A DNA stretch of 56,387 bases from positions 1-56,387 of the forward strand of contig NZ_JAPRAT010000027.1 in NCBI RefSeq assembly GCF_026805325.1, read 5' to 3'. Made by a program: the position numbers and the translations under genes. The notes under the pieces are model-generated. The model was not told the DNA's origin. It made no database searches and saw nothing but the letters and a program-made list of their open reading frames with translations. This stretch comes from Natronobacillus azotifigens. GTDB taxonomy: Bacteria > Bacillota > Bacilli > Bacillales > Amphibacillaceae. Of the stretch, positions 8,931 to 18,260 are shown piece by piece (within the stretch, counting starts at the first letter, position 1; each line of letters opens with the position of its first letter).

Positions 8931-9777
8931 TGGAGTATGTTTGAATGAGCTGTCGCATTTCTCCATGTTGATCTTGAAATAAAACATATAATCTATCTCC
9001 AGTTTTACTAAATAATATTAGTGGAATATAGCTTTTTTGTATGGTTTCTGTTTCTTGAAAAGGAAGAATATAGTTTGCATAAAGACCTTCCCATAATTGT
9101 GCAATAACTTTTCTCGTTTGATTTTTATCAAGATTTGGTAAATTTCTTGTCTCGAATTGATACAATTCTGTCAATGGAACAAATAGAAAATCGTCGTAAT
9201 TTAATTGAAAATGATTAATTAAGTTATGCCAGTGATAGTGTAGTTGTTGAGATATCGTATGATCTAATGTATCTTTCCATTCTATTTGTTGTTCTTCTTT
9301 CGGTTTTCTGAATGTAAATAATGAGGAGTGTTCAGAGTCTATTACGTACATTTCATCATAGGACATTCTATTTAAACTTTTGATTGAATTGTTTTTGTAA
9401 TGCACTTCGCCGTGATGGTATGTAATCGATTGATAATAACTACTGCCTTCACCGTGGATATCTGACTCTAATGAAATATCTGATTCGTTTTCCCTCCATT
9501 TGGATTGCAGTCCTTTTAGTAACCCATCCACATATAAGAGGCTCAAATCTTGTCTTAAGTAAATCGTATTATTGGTCTTTGAATCAGAAATCCATCGAAC
9601 AATGTAGTGCTCATTTTTGTTGTCTAATAACGTTAATTCAGTTTCTGATTTTTCAAATACAACATTCTCATCAAATGGAAAATACTTTACTGTTGTTTGT
9701 GTTGGCGATGTGAAATGTATAAGTAACATCAAGATCATTCCAGTAAATAATGTTAGGGCTATAGTTAGATAACGCAA
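8920..9777 (-). CDS. Hypothetical secreted or membrane-anchored protein
   Basis: 285 residues, not recognised. The N-terminus (MRYLTIALTLFTGMILMLLI) is a signal peptide or signal anchor without a lipobox Cys. The rest is hydrophilic and soluble-looking, with many Tyr, His and Asp and no internal membrane segment, so it is probably exported and tethered. A GAGGAAG binding site precedes the ATG. It sits convergently against gluP, where B. subtilis has the small gene yqgQ instead, and overlaps the gluP stop by 11 bases with no terminator visible. I can suggest no function. Confidence 0.75.
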   Translation of the reverse strand: MRYLTIALTLFTGMILMLLIHFTSPTQTTVKYFPFDENVVFEKSETELTLLDNKNEHYIVRWISDSKTNNTIYLRQDLSLLYVDGLLKGLQSKWRENESDISLESDIHGEGSSYYQSITYHHGEVHYKNNSIKSLNRMSYDEMYVIDSEHSSLFTFRKPKEEQQIEWKDTLDHTISQQLHYHWHNLINHFQLNYDDFLFVPLTELYQFETRNLPNLDKNQTRKVIAQLWEGLYANYILPFQETETIQKSYIPLILFSKTGDRLYVLFQDQHGEMRQLIQTYSINN

Positions 9778-10141
9778 TTGACTTCCTCCTCACACCAGTA
9801 ATTACTGTACATGATATGTACAAACTGAGGGGGATATGTTAATAAAATAGGTCTGAATATTTCTAGAAGAGCAAGGTCCTTAGATCTCCTTATGAAAATT
9901 TTTTGAACATTCTTGATGATTTGTGCATAATGATAGAAGTAATGAATTTTTATGTGCCATCTTAAAGAGAATATCTGTATCATTTTCATTAAATTTTTCT
10001 CTTGTATTTGCTATAATGATAAAGATGATTAAAAATATAGCTTTTATGATAGATGCCACTATTGTTAATATTTCAAATAATACATAATAGCTGTTTCCAA
10101 ATTTAAAAAATCGAATTAGGATAGGAAAGGAAGTAATAAAC
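9778..10141. other. Intergenic region between divergent genes
   Basis: About 360 bases with only very short reading frames; no counterpart of B. subtilis yqgQ could be found. It must hold the glcK promoter and that of the minus-strand gene. A binding site (AGGAAAGGAAG) lies just before glcK. Confidence 0.5.
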
Positions 10142-11107
10142 ATGTCAAAATTTCTATTAGGTGTTGATATTGGAGGAACTACAGTAAAAATAGGTGTGAT
10201 CCAAGAAAATGGAGATATAATTGAAAAGTGGGAAATACTAACAAACATTTCGTCTGGCGCTACAAGTATTCCTTCTGATATTTGGACTTCTATTGAAGGG
10301 AAATTAGTAGAATTAAACATTGATAATACAGATATTATTGGTATTGGAGTAGGTGCTCCAGGATTCGTGCAAACGGAGACAGGAATCGTTGCTGAAGCTG
10401 TAAATCTAGGATGGAAAGATTTTAAGTTAGCTGATAAATTGAATACTCTGTCCAATTTACCTGTTTATGTTGATAATGATGCAAACATTGCTGCATTGGG
10501 GGAAAACTGGAAAGGGTCCGGTCAGTTAGCTGATAATTTAATTGCAGTTACTCTTGGTACAGGTGTTGGTGGAGGCATTATTGCAAATGGGCAGATTGTT
10601 AGCGGTACAAATGGAACCGCAGGGGAAATTGGCCATATGACAGTTTTGGAGGATGGCGTTCTTTGTAATTGTGGAAGAAGAGGTTGCCTAGAGACGATTA
10701 CTTCTGCTACAGGTATTGCTCGTTTAGCGGAAGAAAAAGTAACTTCAGGAGTTGTGACAAACCTACAAACAAAATACCAGAATAACAATAATATGTTAAC
10801 AGCTAAGGATGTGTTTGATTCGGCAACTGAAGGTGACGAGGTCGCTATCGAACTGGTTTTATATGTAACAGATGTGTTAGGCTTAGCGATTTCCAATATC
10901 GCAACAATAATTAATCCATCTAAAATTGTCATTGGTGGTGGTGTATCTAAAGCTGGTGAGGCGTTGTTATCCCCGTTACGAAAGGCATTTACTAAATATG
11001 CATTACCAAGAATCGATCAAGGAAGTTCATTTGTTATTGCCGAATTAGGTAATGATGCAGGAATAATTGGCGGGGCATATCTCGTTAAACAAAATATGAG
11101 TGTGTAA
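10142..11107 (+). CDS. glcK: Glucokinase, ROK family
   Basis: Phosphorylates glucose with ATP to glucose-6-phosphate in the cytosol. 321 residues, the usual length for Bacillus GlcK. The N-terminal phosphate-binding motif GVDIGGTTVKIGV, the second ATP motif TLGTGVGGGIIANG, and the ROK zinc motif CNCGRRGCLE (three Cys with the preceding GEIGHM His) are all present. The ATG follows AGGAAAGGAAG. In B. subtilis glcK also precedes yqgS, the gene found next here. Confidence 0.95.
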   Translation: MSKFLLGVDIGGTTVKIGVIQENGDIIEKWEILTNISSGATSIPSDIWTSIEGKLVELNIDNTDIIGIGVGAPGFVQTETGIVAEAVNLGWKDFKLADKLNTLSNLPVYVDNDANIAALGENWKGSGQLADNLIAVTLGTGVGGGIIANGQIVSGTNGTAGEIGHMTVLEDGVLCNCGRRGCLETITSATGIARLAEEKVTSGVVTNLQTKYQNNNNMLTAKDVFDSATEGDEVAIELVLYVTDVLGLAISNIATIINPSKIVIGGGVSKAGEALLSPLRKAFTKYALPRIDQGSSFVIAELGNDAGIIGGAYLVKQNMSV

Positions 11108-11309
11108 ATAGGGCGTAATATGTTGAGAACATTATTGTTTGATTCATCATTACAATTTTGTAACAAATAATTTAAAGTATGATGAAACTTTTCTTTATTC
11201 ATTGCGTCTAATAGAGTAAAAGGTTTATCATATGTACACTGTGGTATTAATTACAATAATAGATTTTACAAGATATCATAGATGGAAGGGTAGAGGGGGA
11301 AAGTAGTTA

Positions 11310-13214
11310 ATGTTTGAAAAAAAATATCCATTACGATTATATGTTTTAGCGAGTTTATTATTTGGTTTGAAAACTTATGTAGTATACCGCTTTATGTTTA
11401 CCATTAACTTAGACAATTTTATGCAAGAATTTATACTATTTATCAATCCGTTTGTTTCAGCTTTTTTAATTTTTGCTGCTAGTGTATGGATGAAAGAAAA
11501 ACGACAGCTTAAATTTATTAGATATGTTGCATTGGCCGGAACATTAATCTTGTATTTCAATTTAATTTTTTATCGTAATTTTGGTGACTTTTTAACAGTT
11601 CCAATATTATTTCAAGGAAGTAATGCTGCTGATTTAGGTTCAAGTGTTATAGCTTTAGTTGAAGTTATTGATATTTTCTTGTTTCTTGATGTCGTTCTCA
11701 TTTGGTATTTAAGTAAAAGAGAAAATAGCCCCATGGCAGTAAGTTATCCGAAAAAGAAAAAATTACTAGTATTAAGTATGTCTATTGCATTTTTACTTGG
11801 TAATTATATTTTTGCCGAGATTGAACGACCGCAATTGTTACAGCGTGGTTTTGATCGCGAGTATTTAGTTAAAAATATAGGGTTATTTAATTTCCATGTT
11901 TATGATGTTATTCAACAATCAAGATCACAAGCACAGCGTGTTTTTGCTGATGGAAATGAACTTTCTGAAATCCTGACATATGTTGAAGAAAATACTACAG
12001 ACCAAGAAGTGACAGATATGTTTGGTGTTGCAGAGGGGAAAAATTTAATTTTCGTAACATTAGAGTCTTTGCAGAGCTTTGTTATCAATAACACACTGCA
12101 TGGTGAAGAAATCACGCCGTTTCTCAATGAATTAATTGGTGAAAGCTATTATTTTGAAAACTTCTATCACCAAACAGAACAAGGAAAAACAGCAGATTCT
12201 GAATTTATAATGGAAAATTCTCTGTATGCACTACCGAGCGGGGCAGCTTATTTTACCCATGCTCAAAATCAGTATCATTCAACACCACAAATTTTAAAAG
12301 ATGAGAACTATACTACGGCGGTTTTACATGCCAATAATAAAAGCTTTTGGAACCGAGATACAATGTATGAAAACCTTGGTATAGATCATTTTTACGATAT
12401 TAAATCATACGAAGTTACCGATGAGAATTCTGTAGGGTGGGGAATGAAGGACAAAGAATTTTTTGAACAATCGATGAAGTATTTACAATCATTACCAGAA
12501 CCGTATTATGCACGTTTCATTACTTTAACGAACCATCATCCATTTGATTTGGACGATGAAGATGCCACACTTGATCCATTTGATTCAAACTCTCGAACAC
12601 TGAATCAATATTTTCAAACGGTACGTTATATGGATGAGGCTATCGAAGAGTTCTTTGACCATCTAAAATCAACGGGTATTTATGAAGATTCGATTATTGT
12701 CATGATGGGAGATCACTATGGTATTAGTGATTTTCATAACCGTGCGATGGGAATGTATTTAGAAAAAGAAGAAATTACACCATATGATCATGTGCAACTA
12801 CAACGTGTTCCGCTCTATATTCACATTCCGGGACATGAAGGGGAAATCATTTCTGATATCGCAGGTCAGGTAGATATTAAGCCAACATTACTTCATCTAC
12901 TTGGAGTAGATGATAGCCATGATGTAAGTTTTGGTACTAATCTTTTTGGTCCAAACCGCAAAGAGTTTGTCGCACTTCGAGATGGTAGTTTCATTACAGA
13001 AGGATACCTCTACTCGAAAGATACTTGCTATGACCGAGAATCAGGGGAAGTTCTAGCATCAAATGTTTCCAGCAATCTCCTATCTGGTGATGAAGAACAG
13101 GATGATGTTTGTTCTTCCATGCATGAGCAAGTAGAACAAGAGATGTCGTATTCAGACAAGATTATCTATGGAGATTTATTCCGTTTTCATGAATTCTCAA
13201 GAAATGAAGACTAA
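11310..13214 (+). CDS. yqgS: Lipoteichoic acid synthase-type membrane sulfatase fold enzyme (YqgS/LtaS family)
   Basis: Polymerises glycerol-phosphate from phosphatidylglycerol on the outer face of the membrane. 634 residues: five N-terminal membrane helices (about 8-185) and an extracellular sulfatase-like domain (about 240-580). The catalytic Thr is in GKTADSEF (Thr294); metal ligands are visible in VTLESLQ, MMGDHYG and LTNHHP. Position after glcK marks it as the YqgS paralogue, not the primary LtaS; paralogues of this family differ in initiation or stress roles. A 200-base leader without an ORF precedes it, with AGGGGGAAAG before the ATG. Confidence 0.92.
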   Translation: MFEKKYPLRLYVLASLLFGLKTYVVYRFMFTINLDNFMQEFILFINPFVSAFLIFAASVWMKEKRQLKFIRYVALAGTLILYFNLIFYRNFGDFLTVPILFQGSNAADLGSSVIALVEVIDIFLFLDVVLIWYLSKRENSPMAVSYPKKKKLLVLSMSIAFLLGNYIFAEIERPQLLQRGFDREYLVKNIGLFNFHVYDVIQQSRSQAQRVFADGNELSEILTYVEENTTDQEVTDMFGVAEGKNLIFVTLESLQSFVINNTLHGEEITPFLNELIGESYYFENFYHQTEQGKTADSEFIMENSLYALPSGAAYFTHAQNQYHSTPQILKDENYTTAVLHANNKSFWNRDTMYENLGIDHFYDIKSYEVTDENSVGWGMKDKEFFEQSMKYLQSLPEPYYARFITLTNHHPFDLDDEDATLDPFDSNSRTLNQYFQTVRYMDEAIEEFFDHLKSTGIYEDSIIVMMGDHYGISDFHNRAMGMYLEKEEITPYDHVQLQRVPLYIHIPGHEGEIISDIAGQVDIKPTLLHLLGVDDSHDVSFGTNLFGPNRKEFVALRDGSFITEGYLYSKDTCYDRESGEVLASNVSSNLLSGDEEQDDVCSSMHEQVEQEMSYSDKIIYGDLFRFHEFSRNED

Positions 13215-13221
13215 TTAAAGA

Positions 13222-13264
13222 TTCGAGCAAGAAATCATAAGGATTTCTTGCTCGATTTTTTTTT
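13222..13264 (+). terminator. Intrinsic terminator of the LTA synthase gene
   Basis: Stem CGAGCAAGAAATC / GATTTCTTGCTCG with loop ATAAG, then a run of nine T. Confidence 0.93.
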
Positions 13265-13311
13265 ACAAAATCAACCCCAAAACATGAATTCATCCTTCTC
13301 ACGCTATTTCC

Positions 13312-13505
13312 ATAAACTGTTTATTAATGAATCATTTCTCTACATCAGCAAAATGGTTTTAGATGGGACGAGTAACCACAGACCAAAAATTCACTAGGAA
13401 GTGTTCTTTACTTCCTAGTTAGCTGAGACCACGTCCACAGAAAGGAGCCAATTTCATTTGAGTAGTGGATAAAGGAGCATTTACTGCACTGTTTGTCTCA
13501 TATGT
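13312..13505. repeat. Degenerate Bacillaceae-type interspersed repeat (copy C)
   Basis: This lies in the 395-base gene-free stretch before yqgX. It carries an inner hairpin CTAGGAAGTG ... CACTTCCTAG-like (13394-13420), the motif GATGGGACGAGTAA, CCAATTTCATTTGA, and the right-end motif TTACTGCACTGTTTGT. The same modules occur in the copies at 22.4-23.0 kb. No protein is encoded. Confidence 0.7.
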
Positions 13506-13609
13506 GTGTGAAAAAACAATATAGTTTGTGATATGAGTATTGGTAAAACATCCTATTTAGTGTAGAATATAATCAGATAAAAGTAGAGAACGATGGAGGG
13601 TGTGGTTTT

Positions 13610-14233
13610 TTGAAGATAAAGGGTTTTTCTTTAGGACAATTAGGGACAAATTGTTATATTGTTTGGGAAAGTAACAAAGCACTAATCATTGATCCGGGTG
13701 CAGAACCTTCCGTAGTGAAGAATTGGCTAGAAGAACATAACATTCAACCATTAGCTATTTTACTTACACATGCTCATTTTGATCACATTGGTGGAGTAGA
13801 TACATTACGTGATTATTATCATATTCCTGTCTATCTTCATGAAAATGAGCAGGAATGGATGGGCAATCCGCGACTTAATGGATCAGCATTATTCCCTGTA
13901 GAAGACATTGTTGCTAGAGCATCAGATGAATTTTTAGCAGCTGGTAAAATGAAATTAGACTTATTTCAATTTGAAATAAGATATACACCAGGTCATTCAC
14001 CAGGTGGGGTTTCTTTTATCTTTCCTAAAGAGAAGCTCGTCGTATCGGGAGATTGCTTATTTGCTGGGGGAATAGGTCGTACCGATTTACCAGAAGGGAA
14101 TCAAACACAGTTGTTAACTAGTATAAAAAATGAACTCTATACTTTAGGTAATTCATATAAGGTGTATCCTGGTCATGGACCTACAACAACGATAGAGAAT
14201 GAAAAAAAGAATAATCCATTTGTGAAACCATAA
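13610..14233 (+). CDS. yqgX: MBL-fold metallohydrolase (glyoxalase II-like, YqgX)
   Basis: Metallo-beta-lactamase fold hydrolase, 207 residues, related to hydroxyacylglutathione hydrolase; in Bacillus it probably acts on bacillithiol- or other thiol-derived thioesters. The binuclear metal motif is LTHAHFDHIGG, further ligands are in YTPGHSPGG, VVSGDCLF and the late YPGHGP. The start is TTG 13610, behind GGAGGGTG (13595-13602). It is a single gene, ended by a bidirectional terminator shared with the convergent tRNA. Confidence 0.9.
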   Translation: MKIKGFSLGQLGTNCYIVWESNKALIIDPGAEPSVVKNWLEEHNIQPLAILLTHAHFDHIGGVDTLRDYYHIPVYLHENEQEWMGNPRLNGSALFPVEDIVARASDEFLAAGKMKLDLFQFEIRYTPGHSPGGVSFIFPKEKLVVSGDCLFAGGIGRTDLPEGNQTQLLTSIKNELYTLGNSYKVYPGHGPTTTIENEKKNNPFVKP

Positions 14234-14234
14234 A

Positions 14235-14271
14235 AAAAGAGGGCATATCTTAACAGATATACCCTCTTTTA
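14235..14271. terminator. Bidirectional terminator between yqgX and tRNA-Gln
   Basis: Stem GAGGG(C/T)ATATCT on each side (14241-14267) with A-run left and T-run right. It can stop yqgX on the plus strand and the tRNA on the minus strand. Confidence 0.88.
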
Positions 14272-14343
14272 CTGGGCTAGCTGGATTCGAACCAACGAAT
14301 GACGGTACCAAAAACCGTTGCCTTACCGCTTGGCCATAGCCCA
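14272..14343 (-). tRNA. tRNA-Gln (anticodon TTG)
   Basis: Cloverleaf read on the minus strand: acceptor TGGGCTA / TAGCCCA (7 perfect pairs), D-arm GCC ... GGC with AAGCGGTAA loop, anticodon stem ACGGT / ACCGT with loop TTTTGGT (anticodon TTG), T-arm GTTGG TTCGAAT CCAGC (one G-T pair), discriminator G. CCA is not encoded. The closing T-A-rich first pair T-A is typical of tRNA-Gln. Confidence 0.95.
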
Positions 14344-14378
14344 TCAAGTTACAATAGTTATTATGGTCGGACTGATAA

Positions 14379-14765
14379 TTAATATACATTTAATTCGTGG
14401 TTTTTTTGTTCGATCCAATAACTTCTTGTTTTTTGCATTCCCTCATGTGTATACGCGTTAAATATTACTTGTGATTTACTATCCATAACTGTTTCGAGAG
14501 TGACGATTACATAACCATTTGGATATTCATAGAAAACTTCTGAGTGATTGATATATTTTTCATTAAATTCTTGATATGCCATTTGATGTAGCGTTTCTAG
14601 TTCTATTTGTTGTAGTTGTAGTTTAGTTTGCATTTTGTTACTGTTAAATAATGCAATACTTGTGAATGTGGATAATAAGAGAAACGCGGTTAGGAAAGTA
14701 ATGTACATAAAAATAAATCCTTGATCTCCGGATAAATATTTAATAGTATGCAATAATTTTTTCAT
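14379..14765 (-). CDS. comGG: Competence pseudopilus protein ComGG
   Basis: Last gene of the comG operon. About 128 residues from the ATG behind GGAGATACTT; a start four codons upstream is possible. The N-terminus has a short polar part and a hydrophobic helix (about 18-37, FIFMYITFLTAFLLLSTFTSIAL). As in other Gram-positive ComGG proteins, the classical prepilin cleavage signature is weak. It is a minor pseudopilin needed for DNA binding and transformation. Identification rests mainly on position, size and topology. Confidence 0.85.
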   Translation of the reverse strand: MKKLLHTIKYLSGDQGFIFMYITFLTAFLLLSTFTSIALFNSNKMQTKLQLQQIELETLHQMAYQEFNEKYINHSEVFYEYPNGYVIVTLETVMDSKSQVIFNAYTHEGMQKTRSYWIEQKNHELNVY

Positions 14766-15207
14766 AAGTATCTCCATTTTGTGATTGAATAGTTAGGTGA
14801 AGACCGTTTGAAAGCGAGACCACTGTAAAATGGTTCACGTTTCTGAGGAGTATTTCATGTCCTGTTCCGTTTACTTGTCGTCGTATTAAGTCGTTGTATT
14901 TGGAGATTGTAATTTTATCACCACCATTATTTCGTAACTGAATTGAATTTGTGTTTATGCGATCAATTGAATTACTATGAATTTCATCAGTAACAAAATG
15001 AAAAAACTGTCTGACGGCCAACTCATCGGTATGATTATCTAGCTCAACAAACCGAAAGATAGTAGGTAGTAATAGCATAAGTGTTGAAAAAATTGTTAAG
15101 CCAATAAGTACTTCTACCAATGTAAAAGCTCTATTGCTTTTGAAAAGAGGGATAGTAGTATAAAATGATTTCTTCTTGTTTACCTCTAACATTTGTCCAA
15201 TGTGCAC
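14740..15207 (-). CDS. comGF: Competence minor pseudopilin ComGF
   Basis: 155 residues from GTG; the GTG sits close to AAAGGAA, and an ATG five codons later (15192) is the alternative. It carries an N-terminal pilin-type segment (RAFTLVEVLIGLTIFSTLMLLL, about residues 27-48), with the conserved Glu five residues after the cleavage-site Phe. The C-terminal domain matches the ComGF family (SIQLRNNGGDKITISKYNDLIRRQVNGTGHEILL). It overlaps comGG by 26 bases and comGE by 77 bases, typical translational coupling in comG. Confidence 0.9.
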   Translation of the reverse strand: MHIGQMLEVNKKKSFYTTIPLFKSNRAFTLVEVLIGLTIFSTLMLLLPTIFRFVELDNHTDELAVRQFFHFVTDEIHSNSIDRINTNSIQLRNNGGDKITISKYNDLIRRQVNGTGHEILLRNVNHFTVVSLSNGLHLTIQSQNGDTYEKIIAYY

Positions 15208-15478
15208 TTCCTTTCAAAAGAGGTGTTGTTGATTCAAAAACGAGTGTAACGTTGGTATGGTTAACTTCGATTACTTTATTGTTATAGCTTTCTGGGGTAT
15301 GCAATTGAAGCTCATTGTGCAAAGTCGATTGAATCTCTCGTCTTTCTTGCAAAATATTTCTTTCTATATTTATTTGAACAAGAATGGGTATTAGTGTAAA
15401 GAGAATTAGAAGAATAAGACTAAAAGCGGCCAGCAGTTCTAATAGAACAATACCTTTTTGATTATCATCTTTGAACAA
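15131..15478 (-). CDS. comGE: Competence minor pseudopilin ComGE
   Basis: About 115 residues if translation starts at TTG 15478, which follows AAAGGA at nine bases; the open frame extends 13 codons further upstream. The short leader MFKDDNQKG is followed by a pilin-type hydrophobic helix (IVLLELLAAFSLILLILFTLI) with the conserved Glu. It overlaps comGD by 14 bases and comGF by about 77. Minor component of the DNA-uptake pseudopilus. ComGE diverges fast, so the call leans on the leader, helix and operon position. Confidence 0.86.
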   Translation of the reverse strand: MFKDDNQKGIVLLELLAAFSLILLILFTLIPILVQINIERNILQERREIQSTLHNELQLHTPESYNNKVIEVNHTNVTLVFESTTPLLKGSAHWTNVRGKQEEIILYYYPSFQKQ

Positions 15479-15902
15479 AATAACATCGTCCTTTCCCAAA
15501 CGGAAAATAGATATCATAAGTAGAGTGTTTTGTTGTAATGCGAAACATCCCTGGGTTACGAATGGTACCTGCTCGTGTGTATGATAGAGGCATCTGTAAT
15601 GATAATATGGAAACTTTCCATTCTTTTGGAATGTTTCGCACGATATTTGGAGGCTCTAATGGAGTTGAACGAATTTCATACTGATTCGTACTAGGAAGAA
15701 TATTAAGAAGATCGTTTGTTCTTGTTGTCATGGTTTGTTGTTGAAGAAATAAAACATCACTTTCAAATTGTTGAAACCAACGCTTAAATTGATAATTATC
15801 ATATGATTTACCGTGTATTAGACCAATCATCGTAATCATTATCATTATTAGACTTATTGTGACTAGCAATTCAACAAAAGTAAATCCATCTTGTTTCTTC
15901 AT
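15465..15902 (-). CDS. comGD: Competence minor pseudopilin ComGD
   Basis: 145 residues, with a six-residue leader and class III prepilin signature (MKKQDG/FTFVELLVTISLIMIMITMIGL): cleavage expected after Gly6, Glu at position 5 of the mature protein. The start overlaps the comGC stop by 4 bases. Processed by the prepilin peptidase ComC, which is not in this window, and assembled into the competence pseudopilus with ComGC. Confidence 0.93.
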   Translation of the reverse strand: MKKQDGFTFVELLVTISLIMIMITMIGLIHGKSYDNYQFKRWFQQFESDVLFLQQQTMTTRTNDLLNILPSTNQYEIRSTPLEPPNIVRNIPKEWKVSILSLQMPLSYTRAGTIRNPGMFRITTKHSTYDIYFPFGKGRCYFVQR

Positions 15903-16219
15903 TCATTTACAGGTACGACGATGATTTCATAATGTACGGTATCTTTAAATGCAATTTTTTGCTTTCCGTTAGAAAGTTTGTCTGTTTGAAGATATTTCTC
16001 TGATACTAGAGTAGAAATGCTGTCAGGATGTCTCCCATGATCGAGGATATACAATTGAACTTGACTTTCAGCCATTTGAATGAGTGCTTCAGCCCCTTTA
16101 TCATGAACTTCTTCATTTCGATCAGCTAAATTTGGTATTAACAAAATTAATAAAGTAGCAATGATTGAGAGAACGATAAGCATCTCAATTAAAGTAAAAC
16201 CTTTTTCGTTTTTTAACAT
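15899..16219 (-). CDS. comGC: Major competence pseudopilin ComGC
   Basis: Main structural subunit of the DNA-uptake pilus. About 106 residues from the ATG nine bases behind AGGAG; two upstream start codons lie too close to that site. The prepilin signature is textbook: MLKNEKG/FTLIEMLIVLSIIATLLILLIPNL, with cleavage between Gly and Phe and Glu5. The remainder is short and soluble (DKGAEALIQMAESQVQLYILDHGRHPDSI). Confidence 0.95.
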   Translation of the reverse strand: MLKNEKGFTLIEMLIVLSIIATLLILLIPNLADRNEEVHDKGAEALIQMAESQVQLYILDHGRHPDSISTLVSEKYLQTDKLSNGKQKIAFKDTVHYEIIVVPVNE

Positions 16220-16231
16220 GTCCATCAACTC

Positions 16232-17293
16232 CTAAATGTGTTGGATTAGTTGAAACATTGGGATTAAGATAGATAAATAGATAAAGATAATACTGACAGC
16301 AATAAAAAGGAAGAAAATCGGTTGAATAAGTGTCATTGCTTTTTCTAGTTTTGCTTGAACAGACTCTAGTAAATACTCTGCATACATTCTTAAATCCATA
16401 ATCAAGGACTTTTGATTCATATCACTTTGAAAAATTATTCGTAAATCTGGATCAAGTAATGTGCAAGGTGGAAGTGCAGATGTTACGTTACATCCGTCTT
16501 CTAGTTGTTCTAGTATATAACTACTATAGTGAGCTAAGATAGGTAATTCACTTTGCTTTTTTAGAAATTGAATACACTCTTTTAAGGAAAGCCCAGCTTT
16601 TAGTAATGAACTTAAATGAAGGGAAAACAGGAAGGTTTGATTTGCTCGTACATAATAACGAATTAATGGTGTGCGTTGATATAACGCTATTTTTTGAACG
16701 GTTGAAAATTTTTTCTGACACAAAAACCAGATGATTAGGAAAAGCCCTATCCCTAGCCCTAAGATGATCAGACTATTAAATATTAAATCGATGATGAAAA
16801 TTGCCACATTACGATAGACGGAGGTGTAGGTTGTTGTCGAAAATAATTGTGAAAATGCAGGATATACTTGGGTACGTACAAAATACAATAAGGTAAGAAA
16901 GATAGATAATAAAACAAGCGGATACCTCATGATTTTTTCGAATTTTTTGATGAGAAACAGCTGTTGATCAATGAGTTCACTACTATGTTGTAAAGCTTCA
17001 CGAATATTACCGTGTAATAGTGAAAAATAGACAAAGGAAACAATTTTTTTATCAAAATATAGATTTGCTAAAACAACTTCAAAAGATTCACCTTCTTTTA
17101 ATGAACTAATCATTTTAATTGCTGTTTTTTTCCACTTAGGATTCCACTGTAGTGCTCTCAAAGCTTCAAGAAGAGGATAATGTTGACTCAACAATCTATT
17201 TAGTTTTTTTAAAAATAAACTTTGCTCCAAGAGCGAGAGAGGATGGGGCTGTTTTTTTTTATTCCGTATATTCCATTTATTTAGAGAAACCAT
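16232..17293 (-). CDS. comGB: Competence pseudopilus platform protein ComGB
   Basis: Polytopic inner-membrane platform protein of the type II secretion F family, 353 residues. Two T2SF domains with hydrophobic segments near 120-140, 168-195 and 325-350. A cytoplasmic N-terminus (about 1-110) probably contacts the ATPase ComGA. It overlaps the end of comGA by 17 bases and lies 12 bases before comGC. Confidence 0.94.
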   Translation of the reverse strand: MVSLNKWNIRNKKKQPHPLSLLEQSLFLKKLNRLLSQHYPLLEALRALQWNPKWKKTAIKMISSLKEGESFEVVLANLYFDKKIVSFVYFSLLHGNIREALQHSSELIDQQLFLIKKFEKIMRYPLVLLSIFLTLLYFVRTQVYPAFSQLFSTTTYTSVYRNVAIFIIDLIFNSLIILGLGIGLFLIIWFLCQKKFSTVQKIALYQRTPLIRYYVRANQTFLFSLHLSSLLKAGLSLKECIQFLKKQSELPILAHYSSYILEQLEDGCNVTSALPPCTLLDPDLRIIFQSDMNQKSLIMDLRMYAEYLLESVQAKLEKAMTLIQPIFFLFIAVSIIFIYLSILIPMFQLIQHI

Positions 17294-18260
17294 AAGCGAC
17301 TGCCTTTCGTTTTAATTGTTCGAACGTTTGATAATTCTTCGATACTTTCTTACATTGAATTACCTCCATAAGGTTTGTCCCATCTAATAACTCTAAAATA
17401 GCAGCTCTTGATGAAATTTTATTCTGAATAAGTATGGGGAATAATTCTAATGCTGCGACAGCAATCAAATTTTGTTCTAAGTCTGATTGCTTTATCCCCA
17501 TCTCTTTAAGTCGATATATCGTTCCAATTGCATTTTTGGCATGTAATGTTGATAGAACAAGGTGACCTGTGTAAGCGGCATGAAAAACAAATTGAGCGGT
17601 TTTCTGATCGCGGATTTCTCCCACCATAATAATATCTGGATCATGACGTAGTGCGGCTTTCAAACCAGCTTGATAGGTTACTCCGCTATTTTCATTGACT
17701 TGTACTTGTAATAAATTTTGCAACTCTTTTTCAACAGGGTCCTCTAGTGTGATCGTTTGGTAAGATTGTTCTTCTAAAAGAGTCTGTAAAAGAGCGTATA
17801 ATGTAGTTGTTTTTCCTGATCCAGTCGCACCTGTAAATAAGATGACTCCAGATTGATTGGAAATCCATTCTTTCACGCTAGATAATTGATAAGGAAATAA
17901 AAATAATTTATTAAGTGATATTCTTTCGTTTTGAGGTAATAACCGAATTGCCAAACTCTCTAATCCACTAACTGGTAATGTTGATAATCTTAGGGAGACA
18001 ATTCTTTGATTATATTCATACGTGATTGCACCATCTTGAGGTTGACGGGACTCGCCGATGTCCATACCAGCTGAGAATTTAAAATGATTGAGTAGGGTTT
18101 GATAAATATTTAACGGCATTTGAAGATAAAAAACACGTTTTCCATGAATGCGAAAATATATTTTCACGTCCGTTGGAGAAGGGCAGAAATGAATATCAGA
18201 AGCATTTTGATCAAGGGCTATGTTCAACAATTCAGCAGAATAGCTTCTTGCTGTAATCAC
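17277..18260 (-). CDS. comGA: Competence pilus assembly ATPase ComGA
   Basis: Cytosolic traffic ATPase (GspE/PilB family) that powers pseudopilus assembly. 327 residues from GTG 18260, chosen because GAGGTGAG lies right before it; the open frame extends 18 hydrophobic codons upstream without support. Walker A is GATGSGKTTTLYALL, the Asp box is TLEDPVE, and Walker B is PDIIMVGEIRD. The typical zinc Cys motif of larger PilB proteins is absent, as usual for ComGA. First gene of a seven-gene operon, preceded by a candidate ComK site. Confidence 0.95.
   Translation of the reverse strand: MITARSYSAELLNIALDQNASDIHFCPSPTDVKIYFRIHGKRVFYLQMPLNIYQTLLNHFKFSAGMDIGESRQPQDGAITYEYNQRIVSLRLSTLPVSGLESLAIRLLPQNERISLNKLFLFPYQLSSVKEWISNQSGVILFTGATGSGKTTTLYALLQTLLEEQSYQTITLEDPVEKELQNLLQVQVNENSGVTYQAGLKAALRHDPDIIMVGEIRDQKTAQFVFHAAYTGHLVLSTLHAKNAIGTIYRLKEMGIKQSDLEQNLIAVAALELFPILIQNKISSRAAILELLDGTNLMEVIQCKKVSKNYQTFEQLKRKAVAYGFSK

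Noticed and set aside
9880..10455. 191-codon minus-strand ORF
   Set aside because: It is antisense to glcK and its leader; no binding site and no family resemblance.
13265..13609. Small gene between the LTA synthase gene and yqgX
   Set aside because: Only repeat modules and hairpins; no ORF with a binding site.
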